Assembly (NCBI GenBank): GCA_003149345.1
Contig: QFWI01000008.1
Span: 248,001-312,000 of the forward strand
Source of the DNA: Vampirovibrio chlorellavorus
GTDB lineage: Bacteria > Cyanobacteriota > Vampirovibrionia > Vampirovibrionales > Vampirovibrionaceae
DNA: 64,000 nt
Reading direction: 5' to 3'
This document shows, in pieces, positions 18,601-28,075 of this stretch. A program made the position numbers and the translations under genes. The notes beneath the pieces were generated by a model that saw only the letters and a list, made by a program, of their open reading frames with translations, was not told the origin of the DNA and ran no database searches. How positions within the stretch are numbered: position 1 is the first letter of the stretch; the number at the start of each line of letters is the position of its first letter.

Positions 18601-19239
18601 TTACAGCGTGGGATACAAGCGCTGCCATTCCTGGTGGGCCAGTTCCACCAGATCGCTGGCCTGATAATGATTCAGGTACCCCTGAAACAGGAAGGAACCC
18701 GGCCCTTTGTACCCCTCAAACCACAGCCGGAGGATCTCCACGGCGCCCGGATAACGCATTAGCAAATCCTGAATATCCTGTACGTTCTCAAAAGGGCCGC
18801 CCGGCAGTAAGCCAATCATCTTGGTATCTTGCTCCCCCCGTTCCGAGAGTTGCAAGGCCCCGATCAAGCGCACTTCATCCAGCGTACCCCGCTCCCGGGC
18901 TGGGGCCAGGGTAATAATATCCATGGGATCGCCGTCTCCCCGCTTGTCCTTAGGCAGCAAGGTCTGCGGGATAAAGCCGTAGTTCATGGGATAGGGCAAG
19001 AAGTTAATGCGACGGGGCACGCCGTCAATGGCGTCATGGTAGAACGCCCCGGTTTCGGGATCCGTTTGCCATTTTTCGGTGGTTCCCGCCGGGATCTCCA
19101 CCACCATTTGGTACAACCCTTTGGGACTTTTATGAAGAACCCCATGCACCGGGTTCACACCGGGGGGAATCATGCGTTGCGCGTTCATGCGGTATGCCAA
19201 GCTCTCTTGTGTGCGTTGATGAAACAAACCGGTTTGCAA
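18601..19239 (-). CDS. ppa: Family I inorganic pyrophosphatase
   Basis: A 212-residue soluble enzyme that hydrolyses diphosphate to phosphate, driving biosynthesis. The signature Asp cluster GDGDPMDII at about 100-108 binds the metal ions, PYPMNYGFIP is the family's core strand, and EIPAGTTEKWQTD corresponds to the substrate-binding loop. The N-terminus has about 20 residues more than the Escherichia coli enzyme. The C-terminal helix is Trp-rich. The gene is isolated, with an AT-poor gap to its neighbours. Confidence 0.93.
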   Translation of the reverse strand: MQTGLFHQRTQESLAYRMNAQRMIPPGVNPVHGVLHKSPKGLYQMVVEIPAGTTEKWQTDPETGAFYHDAIDGVPRRINFLPYPMNYGFIPQTLLPKDKRGDGDPMDIITLAPARERGTLDEVRLIGALQLSERGEQDTKMIGLLPGGPFENVQDIQDLLMRYPGAVEILRLWFEGYKGPGSFLFQGYLNHYQASDLVELAHQEWQRLYPTL

Positions 19240-19326
19240 GGCTTACTTTAGCACAGCAAAAGAGGCTTGGCACACCTCTATTCCAGGAACAGTCGGAGGC
19301 TCTCCCCTGATTTTACCGGTGACCTG

Positions 19327-19701
19327 CTACAACCGGGTCGGGTACCGTTGCACCGGCAAGGCAAACATGAGGGCCGTGGCGGTGAAGGTCAGGTGCAGTA
19401 CATTATCGGCCATATTAAAGTGCATACCCAGCACCCGCCCCTCTGGGGCCAAAAAGCCAGCCAGTGTCAGCAGACCATAGACCAGGGCAAAGCCCAGCAC
19501 GATGCGCCGGGACACTTCCCACTGAACCCCAAAGCCCGCGACCAGAAGCACCAGGCCGGAAATCAGGTGAAACAGGTTATGCACGGTGTCCACCATAAAA
19601 ACACCAAACAACATGCCATCGGGGGCAAATGCCGGAATGCCTCCTAAGATACCGGCGATAAACAACAGGGCACCCAGGATCTTGGCGTATGTATTAACCA
19701 T
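19327..19701 (-). CDS. DUF4383 membrane protein
   Basis: A 124-residue protein with four predicted membrane helices (LGALLFIAGILGG, LFHLISGLVLLVAGFG, IVLGFALVYGLLTLAGFL, VLHLTFTATALMFAL). The conserved loops TVHNLFHL and MADNVLHL, each with His after Asn, are typical of DUF4383, which has no assigned function. The ATG at 19701 is preceded by GGAGGAG; the longer frame to 19803 is not needed. It stands alone. Confidence 0.85.
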   Translation of the reverse strand: MVNTYAKILGALLFIAGILGGIPAFAPDGMLFGVFMVDTVHNLFHLISGLVLLVAGFGVQWEVSRRIVLGFALVYGLLTLAGFLAPEGRVLGMHFNMADNVLHLTFTATALMFALPVQRYPTRL

Positions 19702-20016
19702 GACGGCTCCTCCATGGGTATGTGGGGGGGGTATGTGGGGGGGATGGGATCTTTCAAACCAGAACTCACTAATACAACAAGCACTGAGAACCAACGGGAT
19801 CAACGTTCAGTTCTATTCCTCTGGGAAATGATCATGATTTAAAAATACCCAACGTCTACCAAAATAACACCGCGAATTTCCACGGGCTATTAGCCAGCGG
19901 TCTAAAAAATGCAGTGAGGCCCCTTGCCCCCAAACCACCCAAAGCCAACAGGCCAGAATTATTCTCAGGGCGTAACATCCGGCCTAACACCCGGTCCATT
20001 CACTGAGGGAGAAGGG

Positions 20017-21342
20017 TTACTCGTTGCCCATGGCCGCGAAATAATTACGACAAGCCATATCCAGCATGGCTTCCGTCAGCACCGGTGCCGTTTTCTGGTA
20101 GGAGGCCGCGTTTAACACCTGCTCCAGCAAATCCCGAGGCTGGCAACCCCGAAAGGGTCGCTTCCCCCGGTAATGCTTCTGAATCAGCCGATCAACCTGG
20201 GCCTCATCGTAGGCAATCTGATACTTATGGCACAACCGCTGAAAAATCTGTTTGAACTGCGTTTCATCTGGATCCTTGACATGGATTTTGTAGGGAATCC
20301 GTCTCAGAAAGGCGTCATCCACCAGGGATTTGGGATCCAGGTTGGTGGAGAAGATAATCAGCTCATCAAAGGGCACTTCAATTTTTTGACCGTTGGGCAG
20401 CACTAAAAAATCCACCCGCTTTTCCAAGGGAACAATCCACCGGTTTAACAAATCAATATGGCTAACCCGCTGCCGTCCAAAGTCATCAATCAGGAACACC
20501 CCGCCGTTGGCCTTCATTTGCAGGGGCGCTTCCGACACTCTCAAAACGGGGTTGTACTTAATCTCCAGAGCATCCATCATCAGTTCCCCGCCCACCATGA
20601 CCGCCGGACGCTTGATCTCGATCCAGCGCTGGTCGTACTTGGCGATAAGAGCGTTATCCCCCGGCACCGGATCGTGGTTCTGGGGGTCAAACAACTGCAA
20701 AATCTGCCCTTCCACAAACAGGGCCTTGGGGATAAAAATGTCGTGGTTAAAGCACAGGGCCAGCTTTTCGGCGATGGTGGTCTTTCCGTTTCCGGGCTCC
20801 CCATATAAAAAGAGTCCCCGTCCCGAGTTGATGGCCGGGCCAATGGTATCAAACAGGGCCTCATCAAAAATCAGATCCTTAAACGCCTCGGCCAAAACGG
20901 CATAATCCGGTTTTTCAAGACGAATAGACTGGGCCTTGACCGAGGCCAGGTAATCCTGGAACGGCACCGGGGCCGCCCCGGCGTAAGCGGATATCTCCCG
21001 GGCCATAATGGCCTTTTCCTGCCCCACTTCGCTGAGGATATAGAGAAAATCCCCCATATTGGAGCTGTTTTTGTGCATGACCAGCAAGCGGCTTTTTAAA
21101 TCCGCCAAAATGCTTTCCACCAAGGAAAAATGTAAACACAGATCAGCGGCCAACTCACGACCCGTCATGGCCCCTTTGGCCAGCATGATTTTCAGGATCA
21201 GCTCTTCCACCACCACCTGTACCAAGCCGGTTTCGGCCAGGGTTTTGGGCACAGCGGGCACAAAACGGTTCACAGGTTGCTGGGCCTGCCTGGCGGCGGC
21301 ATTGTCCATGGCGGCCTGATAATGATCCAGAATCGAAGACAT
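20017..21342 (-). CDS. AAA+ ATPase with N-terminal winged-helix-like region
   Basis: A 441-residue cytoplasmic ATPase. Residues about 36-105 look like a winged helix (VVEELILKIMLAKGAMTGRE). The AAA+ core has Walker A GEPGNGKTT (181-189), Walker B GVFLIDDFG (281-289), a sensor-1-like IIFSTNL and arginines in DDAFLRRIPYK. Similar ATPases are often next to Flp/Tad pilus genes, and here the gene is divergent from a TadG-like gene across 249 bases. Its own function is not established. AAGGA precedes the ATG. Confidence 0.85.
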   Translation of the reverse strand: MSSILDHYQAAMDNAAARQAQQPVNRFVPAVPKTLAETGLVQVVVEELILKIMLAKGAMTGRELAADLCLHFSLVESILADLKSRLLVMHKNSSNMGDFLYILSEVGQEKAIMAREISAYAGAAPVPFQDYLASVKAQSIRLEKPDYAVLAEAFKDLIFDEALFDTIGPAINSGRGLFLYGEPGNGKTTIAEKLALCFNHDIFIPKALFVEGQILQLFDPQNHDPVPGDNALIAKYDQRWIEIKRPAVMVGGELMMDALEIKYNPVLRVSEAPLQMKANGGVFLIDDFGRQRVSHIDLLNRWIVPLEKRVDFLVLPNGQKIEVPFDELIIFSTNLDPKSLVDDAFLRRIPYKIHVKDPDETQFKQIFQRLCHKYQIAYDEAQVDRLIQKHYRGKRPFRGCQPRDLLEQVLNAASYQKTAPVLTEAMLDMACRNYFAAMGNE

Positions 21343-21591
21343 TCAGCTCATTCCTTAAATAGTTGAGGGATTTCAATGCGAACAGCGCTGATGGAACAAT
21401 ACCCACATTCCTGCCCTCGGAAACCAACCCTTAAAATTTATTACGTAAACAATTACCAGCGAATCTGAGATGATGGTTTTAAAACCCTGCTTTTGAGGTA
21501 TTGGAAGAGTGCGTCTATCAGTTGGATGTTAATGGGCAAGTTTGGTTAGTGAAGACATCAATGAGTAGTGATATCAATGGAAGTGAAGCGG

Positions 21592-22695
21592 ATGCGTGCA
21601 AGTTTTAGCGGTAATTTCACCATTCAACTCGTTGGGTTGATCATCATCAGCCTGATGTTTGCCGCACTGGGTGTGGACATGGCTTATTACTTCGCGGCCC
21701 AAAACCAGCTGCAAACCAGCGCCGATAGCGCCGCGCTGGCTGCCACCACCGAACTGTACCGAAGCATTGAGGTCGATCCGGCGACCAAGCGGGAAGACGC
21801 CGCAGCCGCCGCGGTGGATCTGGTTCAGGCCAACAACGAGGCCCTGACATTGGGCAGCGAGGACGTCTCTTTTGGTTTCATCGATCCAATCAGTAAACAA
21901 TATAACGCCAGCACGTTTGCCACCCCCAGCAGCAATCCCGATTACAGCGCCACCGGGGGATACAATGCCGTCCGGGTCACCGTAAAACGCCGGGAAGGCA
22001 GCGTGAACGACCCGTTACCCACCTTTTTCGCCAACATGTTCGGCGTGGATCATATGGATACCGAAGCCAGTTCCGTGGCCCTGATTGATCAAACCGTTAA
22101 CGGCATTACCAACGGGGGCTTGCGGCCCATGTACGTGTGCGAGGCCCAGTTCAACCGGGCCATGCAGGATGGTATCCCCAGTAATAACGTAGTGCGCATT
22201 TACGGCGATCACGTGGAGGTGGACGGCGTGCAAAACCAGGCAGGTTGTCCCGCTATGGGCTCAGGAAACTGGGGATTTGCCGACCTGCGCAACTGTAGCC
22301 CCGACGCTGTCGGTAGCAGCACCATTCGGGACTGGCTAGCCACCGGCTTTCCGGGAAGCGTCAACGTGGGCGAGTGCTACAGCAGCAGCCCCGGTAACTT
22401 TATTTCCAGTGCCAGCAACGAATTGGATAAACTCATCAGCAACGGCACCCTGTTTCCGTTGCCACTGTATGACAGCTGGTCCGGGGGCGGTTCCAATACA
22501 TCCGTGAACGTCAGCGGCTTTGTTGGCTTCAAAATCACGGGCTACAAAGCCAATGGCTCTGCCGCCAGCCGCTATATTGAAGGCCGCTTTGATCGTTTCA
22601 CCTGTAAAAGCGGATGCACCACCGGAAACAGTAACAATGGCGGCACCTCCACCCCCGGCGGCTCTGTGGTCAAAATTCGTCTGGCGGCCCTGTAA
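21592..22695 (+). CDS. TadG-like Flp pilus assembly protein
   Basis: A 367-residue protein whose start SFSGNFTIQLVGLIIISLMF has the single membrane helix of TadE/TadG pseudopilins, followed by GVDMAYYFAAQNQLQTSADS, the conserved TadG-like motif, and ADSAALAA. The remainder is an extracytoplasmic domain with Cys residues (CEAQFNR, AGCPAMG, LRNCSPD, ECYSSS, CKSGC) that may form disulfides. Start at 21592 follows GGAAGTGA; in-frame starts at 21568 (GTG) and 21577 also exist. TadG anchors or guides the Flp pilus. It lies opposite the AAA+ gene; tad secretion genes are not in the window. Confidence 0.85.
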   Translation: MRASFSGNFTIQLVGLIIISLMFAALGVDMAYYFAAQNQLQTSADSAALAATTELYRSIEVDPATKREDAAAAAVDLVQANNEALTLGSEDVSFGFIDPISKQYNASTFATPSSNPDYSATGGYNAVRVTVKRREGSVNDPLPTFFANMFGVDHMDTEASSVALIDQTVNGITNGGLRPMYVCEAQFNRAMQDGIPSNNVVRIYGDHVEVDGVQNQAGCPAMGSGNWGFADLRNCSPDAVGSSTIRDWLATGFPGSVNVGECYSSSPGNFISSASNELDKLISNGTLFPLPLYDSWSGGGSNTSVNVSGFVGFKITGYKANGSAASRYIEGRFDRFTCKSGCTTGNSNNGGTSTPGGSVVKIRLAAL

Positions 22696-22816
22696 AAATC
22701 TATCCGGCCACGATCCGCCGACAAGGACTCACGATAATCACTCACACCATGAAAACCGCCGTAAAACAACCGGATGAGCCGGATAAAAACGATCCTGCTG
22801 ACCTGACTGGTGAGCC

Positions 22817-23923
22817 TTATTGGCTGCGGCGGCAAGTCACCCGGTACAGGGCTTTGGCCACCGGCACCCCATCCAGGATGTATTCAGCCATCAGCTCCCC
22901 TTCCAGGGTCTGCTCATCCATGTAGGAAACCATCAAGGTCTCTTCCCGCTTCCACAGGTTGTTGGTTTCATACTGATAGCTGGTGTTGATCAGGGCCATG
23001 GGGCCGTAAATGCGGGAGGGGCGCTCGGAAATGCGGAACAACCGCACCCGCTCCGGCTCGATGTTGATGCCAAAGTTATCGTAGACCACCTCCACCAGGG
23101 TGCCCGACTCCATCCAGTCGCCACAGAACTTGTCCGCGTCAAAGGCGGCCCGCATGGCCTGGATTTTTTCATCCCTTTGCTTGAGTTGCAGCTGCAAATC
23201 ATCATTGTGCATTTTCTGGCGCAGAATCTCTTCCTGCTTGTACTGGCTGAGCTTTTCAGCGTCAATCAACTGCTTTTGCAAGCGGGCCTTGTCATCCAGT
23301 AATTTAAATTTCTCGTTTTCGTTAAAGGTTTCACGCAGGGTCTGGATTTGCAGGGTCAAATCCCGCACTTTCTTGTGAAACAGGCTATTGGCGCTGTACA
23401 AGTGAGAGTTGAGTTTCTCGGTTTCCAGCAGCTTTTTGTAAAGCTGATCCTTCTCCTTGTTCAGCTTCTGTACCAGATTGACCACGTTGGCAGCCCCTCC
23501 GGCGGCGGAAGCGCCCGGCAGGTTGGGCCGCTTGGGAATGGAAGCGTGGGGCGATTTCTGGATCACCTTGGCAGTGGCCGGACTACTGGTGGACGATGTC
23601 GCGTCGGCACTCGAAACCGCCGCCGATTGAAGTGACGGCTGCGACGGCTGCACCGGGGCCGTGACCACCGGACGCGTCTCCCGGGGCTTGGAATTCTCCA
23701 GAGGTGGCAAACTGATCAGCTGCCGAATCTCTTCAATGGTTCGGCCCAGGGCAATGTGTTTTTTAATGTTCTTGAACAGGTTGACGTGGTGGGGACTGTA
23801 CTGCTTGCGAGCGTACTCATCCACCGGAATTTCCAGGCTCAGTTCCCGTTCCCAGGTCAACAGGTCACCCTCATGTATATCGTATTTTCGCAACGACTCT
23901 AAAGCGGTATCAACGGTGTACAA
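22817..23923 (-). CDS. MerR-like helix-turn-helix protein with coiled coil
   Basis: About 368 residues. The N-terminal 75 residues (YTVDTALESLRKYDIHEGDL ... IEEIRQLI) resemble the MerR DNA-binding region. A low-complexity Ser/Pro/Thr linker (about 85-145) leads to a coiled coil (about 150-265, VQKLNKEKDQLYKKLLETEK) and a C-terminal domain of about 100 residues without a recognised family (GDWMESGTLVEVVYDNF). The TTG at 23923 is proposed as start: it places the HTH at the N-terminus and is preceded by AGGGGA. A GTG at 23956 is possible but lies only 7 bases from the -10 box. Confidence 0.7.
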   Translation of the reverse strand: MYTVDTALESLRKYDIHEGDLLTWERELSLEIPVDEYARKQYSPHHVNLFKNIKKHIALGRTIEEIRQLISLPPLENSKPRETRPVVTAPVQPSQPSLQSAAVSSADATSSTSSPATAKVIQKSPHASIPKRPNLPGASAAGGAANVVNLVQKLNKEKDQLYKKLLETEKLNSHLYSANSLFHKKVRDLTLQIQTLRETFNENEKFKLLDDKARLQKQLIDAEKLSQYKQEEILRQKMHNDDLQLQLKQRDEKIQAMRAAFDADKFCGDWMESGTLVEVVYDNFGINIEPERVRLFRISERPSRIYGPMALINTSYQYETNNLWKREETLMVSYMDEQTLEGELMAEYILDGVPVAKALYRVTCRRSQ

Positions 23924-23963
23924 TCTGGTGTCCCCTATATGTTCCTGGCATCCCACAGCTCCT

Positions 23964-23991
23964 ATTATATCGGAGCTGTTCAGCCTGTAAA
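23964..23991 (-). promoter_or_regulatory. Sigma-70-type promoter of the MerR-like gene
   Basis: On the minus strand, TTTACA (23986-23991) and TATAAT (23964-23969) are 16 bases apart. Transcription would begin near 23957, which supports the TTG start at 23923. Confidence 0.65.
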
Positions 23992-24036
23992 TATTACACT
24001 TGTCATATCCTCTAAATGAAGGAGCCCAAAGCCTGG

Positions 24037-25152
24037 CTAGGTGTTTGGGTTCAGGAATGTGTTGTAGATATCATTCCCCAAAATAAACACAATGAGGGCC
24101 AACAACCCCATAAAGCCAACCTGGGTAAAGCGTTCCCGCAATTCCTGTTTGACCGGCGAGCCCTTCAGGGCCTCAATCAGCAGAAAAAAGATGTGACCGC
24201 CGTCCAAAGCCGGGATCGGTAAAAGGTTCATCACCGCCAAAATGGTGCTGATAATGGCGGTCAGCATCAGACCGGTTTGTACTCCGTTCTGATCGATCAT
24301 GCTGGCGCCCTCTTTCACGATGCGAATGGGGCCTGCCAGTTCCTTCAAAGGCATTTGCCCGGTAAATAACTTGCCAAAGGCCTCAAACTGTTTACTAATC
24401 ACATTCCCCAGAAAACGCGTGGTCTTGCCAGCGCCCTCAAGAGGGCCATTAACGGCGTCATAGCGCTGCACTGCAGCCAACTGGATCCCGATAGCCCCCT
24501 TATCGTTGGGAGTGACGGTCAACAGCACCGGCTTGTGATTGCGCAGGACTTCCACCTGAATGCTCTGGGTCGCCTGCTGCTTGAACAGCCCTTTCACATT
24601 CAGCACCATGGCGGGATAGTCCTTGCCCTCAATGGCCATGTTCTGGATTTTTGTCAACTCATCGCCTTTTTTAAAACCAGCCACAGCTGCCGGGGCGCTC
24701 TCACTGGTCACACCGGCCACCAAGACTTTTCGCTCGGCTTCGCCGCTGGGGTATCCCCAGTTCATAAACACAAAAAACATCAGCAACCAGCCCAGAATGG
24801 CGTTCACCGTCACCCCGGCCACCATGACCGCAAAGCGGGACAAAAGGGGCTGGTTCTCAAACCGCTGCGGGGAATCGGGCGGCAACGGATTCTCCGGGTC
24901 ATCGTCGGGAAAAGAGACATAGCCCCCAAACAGGCAGGCGTGAATGCAGTATTCCACTTCCCCGATTTTTTTAGACCACAGGGTGGGGCCAAAGGGCAAG
25001 CCGAAACCGAAGCGCTCCACCTTGATGCCACACTTGCGGGCCACGAAAAAATGTCCCATCTCATGGGCGATAATCAACACGCTGATAAAAATCAACATGG
25101 TCAGGATGGAGCCGATCTTGGACAGATCCGGGATAGCCATTAAATCGTACAT
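24037..25152 (-). CDS. rseP: RseP-like site-2 (RIP) zinc metalloprotease
   Basis: A 371-residue inner-membrane protease that cuts membrane-spanning substrates. The zinc motif HEMGH is at 30-34 in the first membrane helix, FGGYV follows near 75, a PDZ domain spans about 140-225 (ESAPAAVAGFKKGDELTKIQ), and the third conserved motif NLLPIPALDGGH is near 315, with a final membrane helix at the end. All catalytic elements are present. In relatives it releases sigma factors or clears signal-peptide remnants. Here it is not next to the lipid A/outer membrane genes that often surround rseP. Confidence 0.93.
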   Translation of the reverse strand: MYDLMAIPDLSKIGSILTMLIFISVLIIAHEMGHFFVARKCGIKVERFGFGLPFGPTLWSKKIGEVEYCIHACLFGGYVSFPDDDPENPLPPDSPQRFENQPLLSRFAVMVAGVTVNAILGWLLMFFVFMNWGYPSGEAERKVLVAGVTSESAPAAVAGFKKGDELTKIQNMAIEGKDYPAMVLNVKGLFKQQATQSIQVEVLRNHKPVLLTVTPNDKGAIGIQLAAVQRYDAVNGPLEGAGKTTRFLGNVISKQFEAFGKLFTGQMPLKELAGPIRIVKEGASMIDQNGVQTGLMLTAIISTILAVMNLLPIPALDGGHIFFLLIEALKGSPVKQELRERFTQVGFMGLLALIVFILGNDIYNTFLNPNT

Positions 25153-25466
25153 GGACTGTAGGGGCCTCTTCTTTTCAAATCAGAACCTTTGTTCTAGCCC
25201 GTATTCAAGCCAGAACCTCGTCGTACCTGGAGCCTGACGGGGACAAAACACCCTGGGGCATCTGCCCGTCCTTCCAGGCGCTCCAGCAAGCAAGCAAGCC
25301 AGCAGGAAGGATTGACGGACTGGTTCTTATTCTACCAAATTCAAGCGCTGAAATCCCCTTTCAATTCTGTGCGCCTTGCCCATGCAGTCCAAGCGAGGCC
25401 AAAAGGCAACTGATATCAAGACGGCTGGGTACCAAGCCCACTCAGGCCAAGAGCAACTAGCCCCCC
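25153..25466. other. Intergenic region upstream of rseP
   Basis: This 314-base gap between two minus-strand genes should hold the rseP promoter. No strong hexamer pair, terminator or repeat is visible; the stretch AGCAAGCAAGCAAGCCAGCA near 25285 is a short imperfect CAAG tract. Confidence 0.4.
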
Positions 25467-26645
25467 TTATCCACCACATTTCCCCAACAGGAAATCCACC
25501 AGCCAAAAGGCCACCATAAACGAAGCCAGCATTTGAAAAAAACCAGCCCCCCACAACCGGCGCCAAAACCCGGGTTCCCCATGGGGACACTCGGAAAAGC
25601 GGGCCAGAAGTTCACGACCCGCTTTTAAGCCACTCTGCAACTGGGCATGGCTGGGGGGCTTGGTGGTAAAGTGTCTCTGCAACCACAAGCCTGCGGGACG
25701 CCAATAGGAAAACAGCAGCCAGCCCCAAAACACCGTATAAAGAAAGACCCCCACCGGGTTCAGCCGGGTTGATCCGATATAAAAAGCCAACCCCAGCAGT
25801 TGCATCCCTCCCAGCAGCACCAGCAGGTTGGTTCCGCAACGCCGATGCTCCCTGGGTTGCTTTCGAACCACCGCTTCGCTCAGGGGCAAGTCACGCTCCA
25901 GGGCATTGATGGTCATGTGTTCGGCGGCATGCAAGCCCGCCAAAGGGCTCAAACGCAACAAGCCCAACAAGGTGGCCAGTAGCAAACCCACTTGCAATAG
26001 CGCTTGCTCCTGCCCGGGCAGGCGTAAAACAACCGGAAACAGGGTGACCATGGCACTGTAAGCAATCAGGCCCACCCAATCCATGAGCCGGGCAAGGCCG
26101 CCGAACAAGAAGCCGGTGGCCAATAAGCCGGGCCAGCCAGCCCCCACGTTGTAATACCCACTGGTCATGTACACACCCAAAGGCGTGGCCAGTCCCCCGA
26201 CCCGAGCGGGCCGCAAGGTCTGGTTGGCCAGTCGGGACAACCGCTCCGCACTGGCGCACTGCCCCGTGTAACGGCCTTGACCATCCACCAGCGGCACACA
26301 CTGCAACGGGATAGTCTCTAACAGCGCGACGACATCACCAATCGATGCCTTCGTCGGTAGACAAGCGATTGCAAAAGCGTCCGGGTCTTGCTGATAAGCC
26401 CGGCTCAGCCAATCCTTGGGCAACGCCTCTACATCCAGAAGCTGTTCTCTGGAAAGGCCACCCAGCACCCGTCGCTTTCCGTCCACCAGCACCAAAAAAT
26501 CACTCAGCGAAAGACATCGCCGCAAATCGGGCAGAGCGGCCTTCAGACGAACAGCGGGCTTGGGCTCCGCGACCACGCTTACGCCCAGACTGCCGTAATG
26601 CTGCTTCAAACTGTCCAATGACTCAATATCAAGCGAAAAATGCAT
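25467..26645 (-). CDS. CBS-like domain fused to DUF1385 membrane protein
   Basis: A 392-residue protein. Residues about 30-140 look like a pair of CBS repeats (LSLSDFLVLVDGKRRVLGGL and ASIGDVVALLETIPLQCVPL), which in other proteins bind nucleotides. From about 150 there is a DUF1385 domain with the signature LAGLHAAEHMTINALERDLP and HRRCGTNLLVLLGG, with about five membrane helices. DUF1385 has no proven function; it is common in Firmicutes and cyanobacteria. The fusion with a sensory-looking N-terminus suggests a regulated transporter or enzyme, which is inference. Confidence 0.78.
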   Translation of the reverse strand: MHFSLDIESLDSLKQHYGSLGVSVVAEPKPAVRLKAALPDLRRCLSLSDFLVLVDGKRRVLGGLSREQLLDVEALPKDWLSRAYQQDPDAFAIACLPTKASIGDVVALLETIPLQCVPLVDGQGRYTGQCASAERLSRLANQTLRPARVGGLATPLGVYMTSGYYNVGAGWPGLLATGFLFGGLARLMDWVGLIAYSAMVTLFPVVLRLPGQEQALLQVGLLLATLLGLLRLSPLAGLHAAEHMTINALERDLPLSEAVVRKQPREHRRCGTNLLVLLGGMQLLGLAFYIGSTRLNPVGVFLYTVFWGWLLFSYWRPAGLWLQRHFTTKPPSHAQLQSGLKAGRELLARFSECPHGEPGFWRRLWGAGFFQMLASFMVAFWLVDFLLGKCGG

Positions 26646-26787
26646 GAGAGGCTTTCAATTGGAGTAGGTTGCTCTCATTATAAACCGATATGAAAACGCC
26701 CCCATCAGAGCTTGAAAAGGCTCAATGGCAAACCGGGCCACTGTCCGGCCTGCAAAATACGGATTTAGCCGCAAAACACCCTGAGAG

Positions 26788-27021
26788 TCAGCTGACCTTG
26801 AGGTTGGCGTCCGACAACAGGCGGTTCAGGTAGCTCATGTGCCGGGGAGGGCCTTCTAGGCGGACATTAAAGCCCCGGATTTGGTTGTCGTCCGCGTAAA
26901 TGGGATCAATGGCGTTAATGGCCACCTTCTTAGCCTTCTGCACGTACTTGTTCAAAAGGCCAATTTTATGGGTGACGCGTAAGTTTTCCGTCACCAATAG
27001 TTCTTGGGTCGTTGTTTCCAT
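26788..27021 (-). CDS. Small conserved-looking protein of unknown function
   Basis: A 77-residue protein (METTTQELLVTENLRVTHKI) with one helix rich in Lys and Val and a C-terminal RLEGPPRHMSYLNRLLSDAN. It looks like a small alpha/beta fold. The ATG at 27021 follows AGGTG; a GTG three codons earlier (27030) is the alternative. TATAAC at about 16 bases upstream could be its -10 box. No family is recognised. Confidence 0.6.
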   Translation of the reverse strand: METTTQELLVTENLRVTHKIGLLNKYVQKAKKVAINAIDPIYADDNQIRGFNVRLEGPPRHMSYLNRLLSDANLKVS

Positions 27022-27370
27022 CCGACACACACCTATTGTTATAGAAGGAACAGAGGTTGCAGTACTTTTCTTACGTAAAACAGGAATGGCAGCGGTTATA
27101 GGATGATGACTACATTAAACATAGCAGTACATTCCTCTCATCTCCATTATACGGATAGAGGATTTTTTGCGTTTATCCTGTAACAAAATTAAACGCAATT
27201 TTACATAACTTTGTACTCACCCAAAGCGGATGCGCAAAGTTGATGTGTCTATTCAATTGTGGATGAATGACGGCTTAGACTTGGCCCACACCGGGCTACC
27301 GCCTGCAACTGACCTCAAACTCTCTTGCTGATACGCTCCTTCGATACAAAAATATTTCGACAAACAGGGT
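27022..27370. other. Intergenic region upstream of the small protein
   Basis: AT-rich near 27110-27220. It contains the palindrome TTACGTAA at 27071-27078, also found at 21441 and 33183 in other intergenic regions. No gene is supported. Confidence 0.4.
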
Positions 27371-27405
27371 AAAACGACCGGGAACCGGGCACACCGCCCC
27401 GGTCG
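27371..27405 (-). terminator. Rho-independent terminator after the transaldolase gene
   Basis: Read on the minus strand, CGACCGGG pairs with CCCGGTCG, and the stem is followed by TTTTA. It begins 8 bases after the stop codon. Confidence 0.75.
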
Positions 27406-27412
27406 ATCAGTT

Positions 27413-28075
27413 CTAAACAGCCAAGGTGGCGTTCAACTTTTCCCAATCCGCCTTGAACTGGCTCATGCCCTTTTCGGTCAGGGGATGATCATACATTTGT
27501 CGGATCACTTTAAAGGGAATAGTAGCGATATCGGCACCGGCAGCGGCGGCCTGAGTCACATGCAAGGGGTGACGAATGCTGGCGGCCAATATCTTGCTGG
27601 AAAAGCCGTGCTGGCGCATCAAATCAACAGATTCGGCAATCACCTGCATGCCGTCAAAACCGATGTCATCCAGTCGCCCCACAAAGGAGCTGATCAGAGT
27701 AGCCCCGGCGTTGGCCGCCAGTAACACCTGATTGGTGGAAAACACCAGGGTCACGTTGGTGTGAATGCCTTCCTGGGAAAACCACTTCACCGCTTTGACG
27801 CCTTCCAGGCAAAAGGGAACCTTCACATAGACATTGGAACCCCAGGTGGCAAATTCCTTGCCCTCTTTAATCATCTGCTCAGCGGTCTCCCCGACCACTT
27901 CCATACTCACCGGGCCATCAGGCACCAGCTCACAAATTTCCCGGATGACGCTTTTGACGTCGCCACTGCCATTTTTGGCCAGCAGGCTGGGGTTGGTGGT
28001 CACCCCGGAGATGACACCCCAGGCGGCGGCCTCTCGAATTTCCTTCAGATCAGCGGTATCAACGAAAAGTTGCAT
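27413..28075 (-). CDS. tal: Transaldolase (short, FSA/TalC type)
   Basis: A 220-residue TIM-barrel enzyme of the small transaldolase group. GVTTNPSLLAK is at 24-34 and the Schiff-base lysine is Lys85 in NVYVKVP. The residue that helps separate fructose-6-phosphate aldolase (Gln59 in the E. coli enzyme) from transaldolase (Glu) is Glu59 here (SMEV), so transaldolase activity, moving a dihydroxyacetone unit between sugar phosphates of the pentose phosphate pathway, is favoured. It is a single-gene unit with its own terminator. Confidence 0.92.
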   Translation of the reverse strand: MQLFVDTADLKEIREAAAWGVISGVTTNPSLLAKNGSGDVKSVIREICELVPDGPVSMEVVGETAEQMIKEGKEFATWGSNVYVKVPFCLEGVKAVKWFSQEGIHTNVTLVFSTNQVLLAANAGATLISSFVGRLDDIGFDGMQVIAESVDLMRQHGFSSKILAASIRHPLHVTQAAAAGADIATIPFKVIRQMYDHPLTEKGMSQFKADWEKLNATLAV

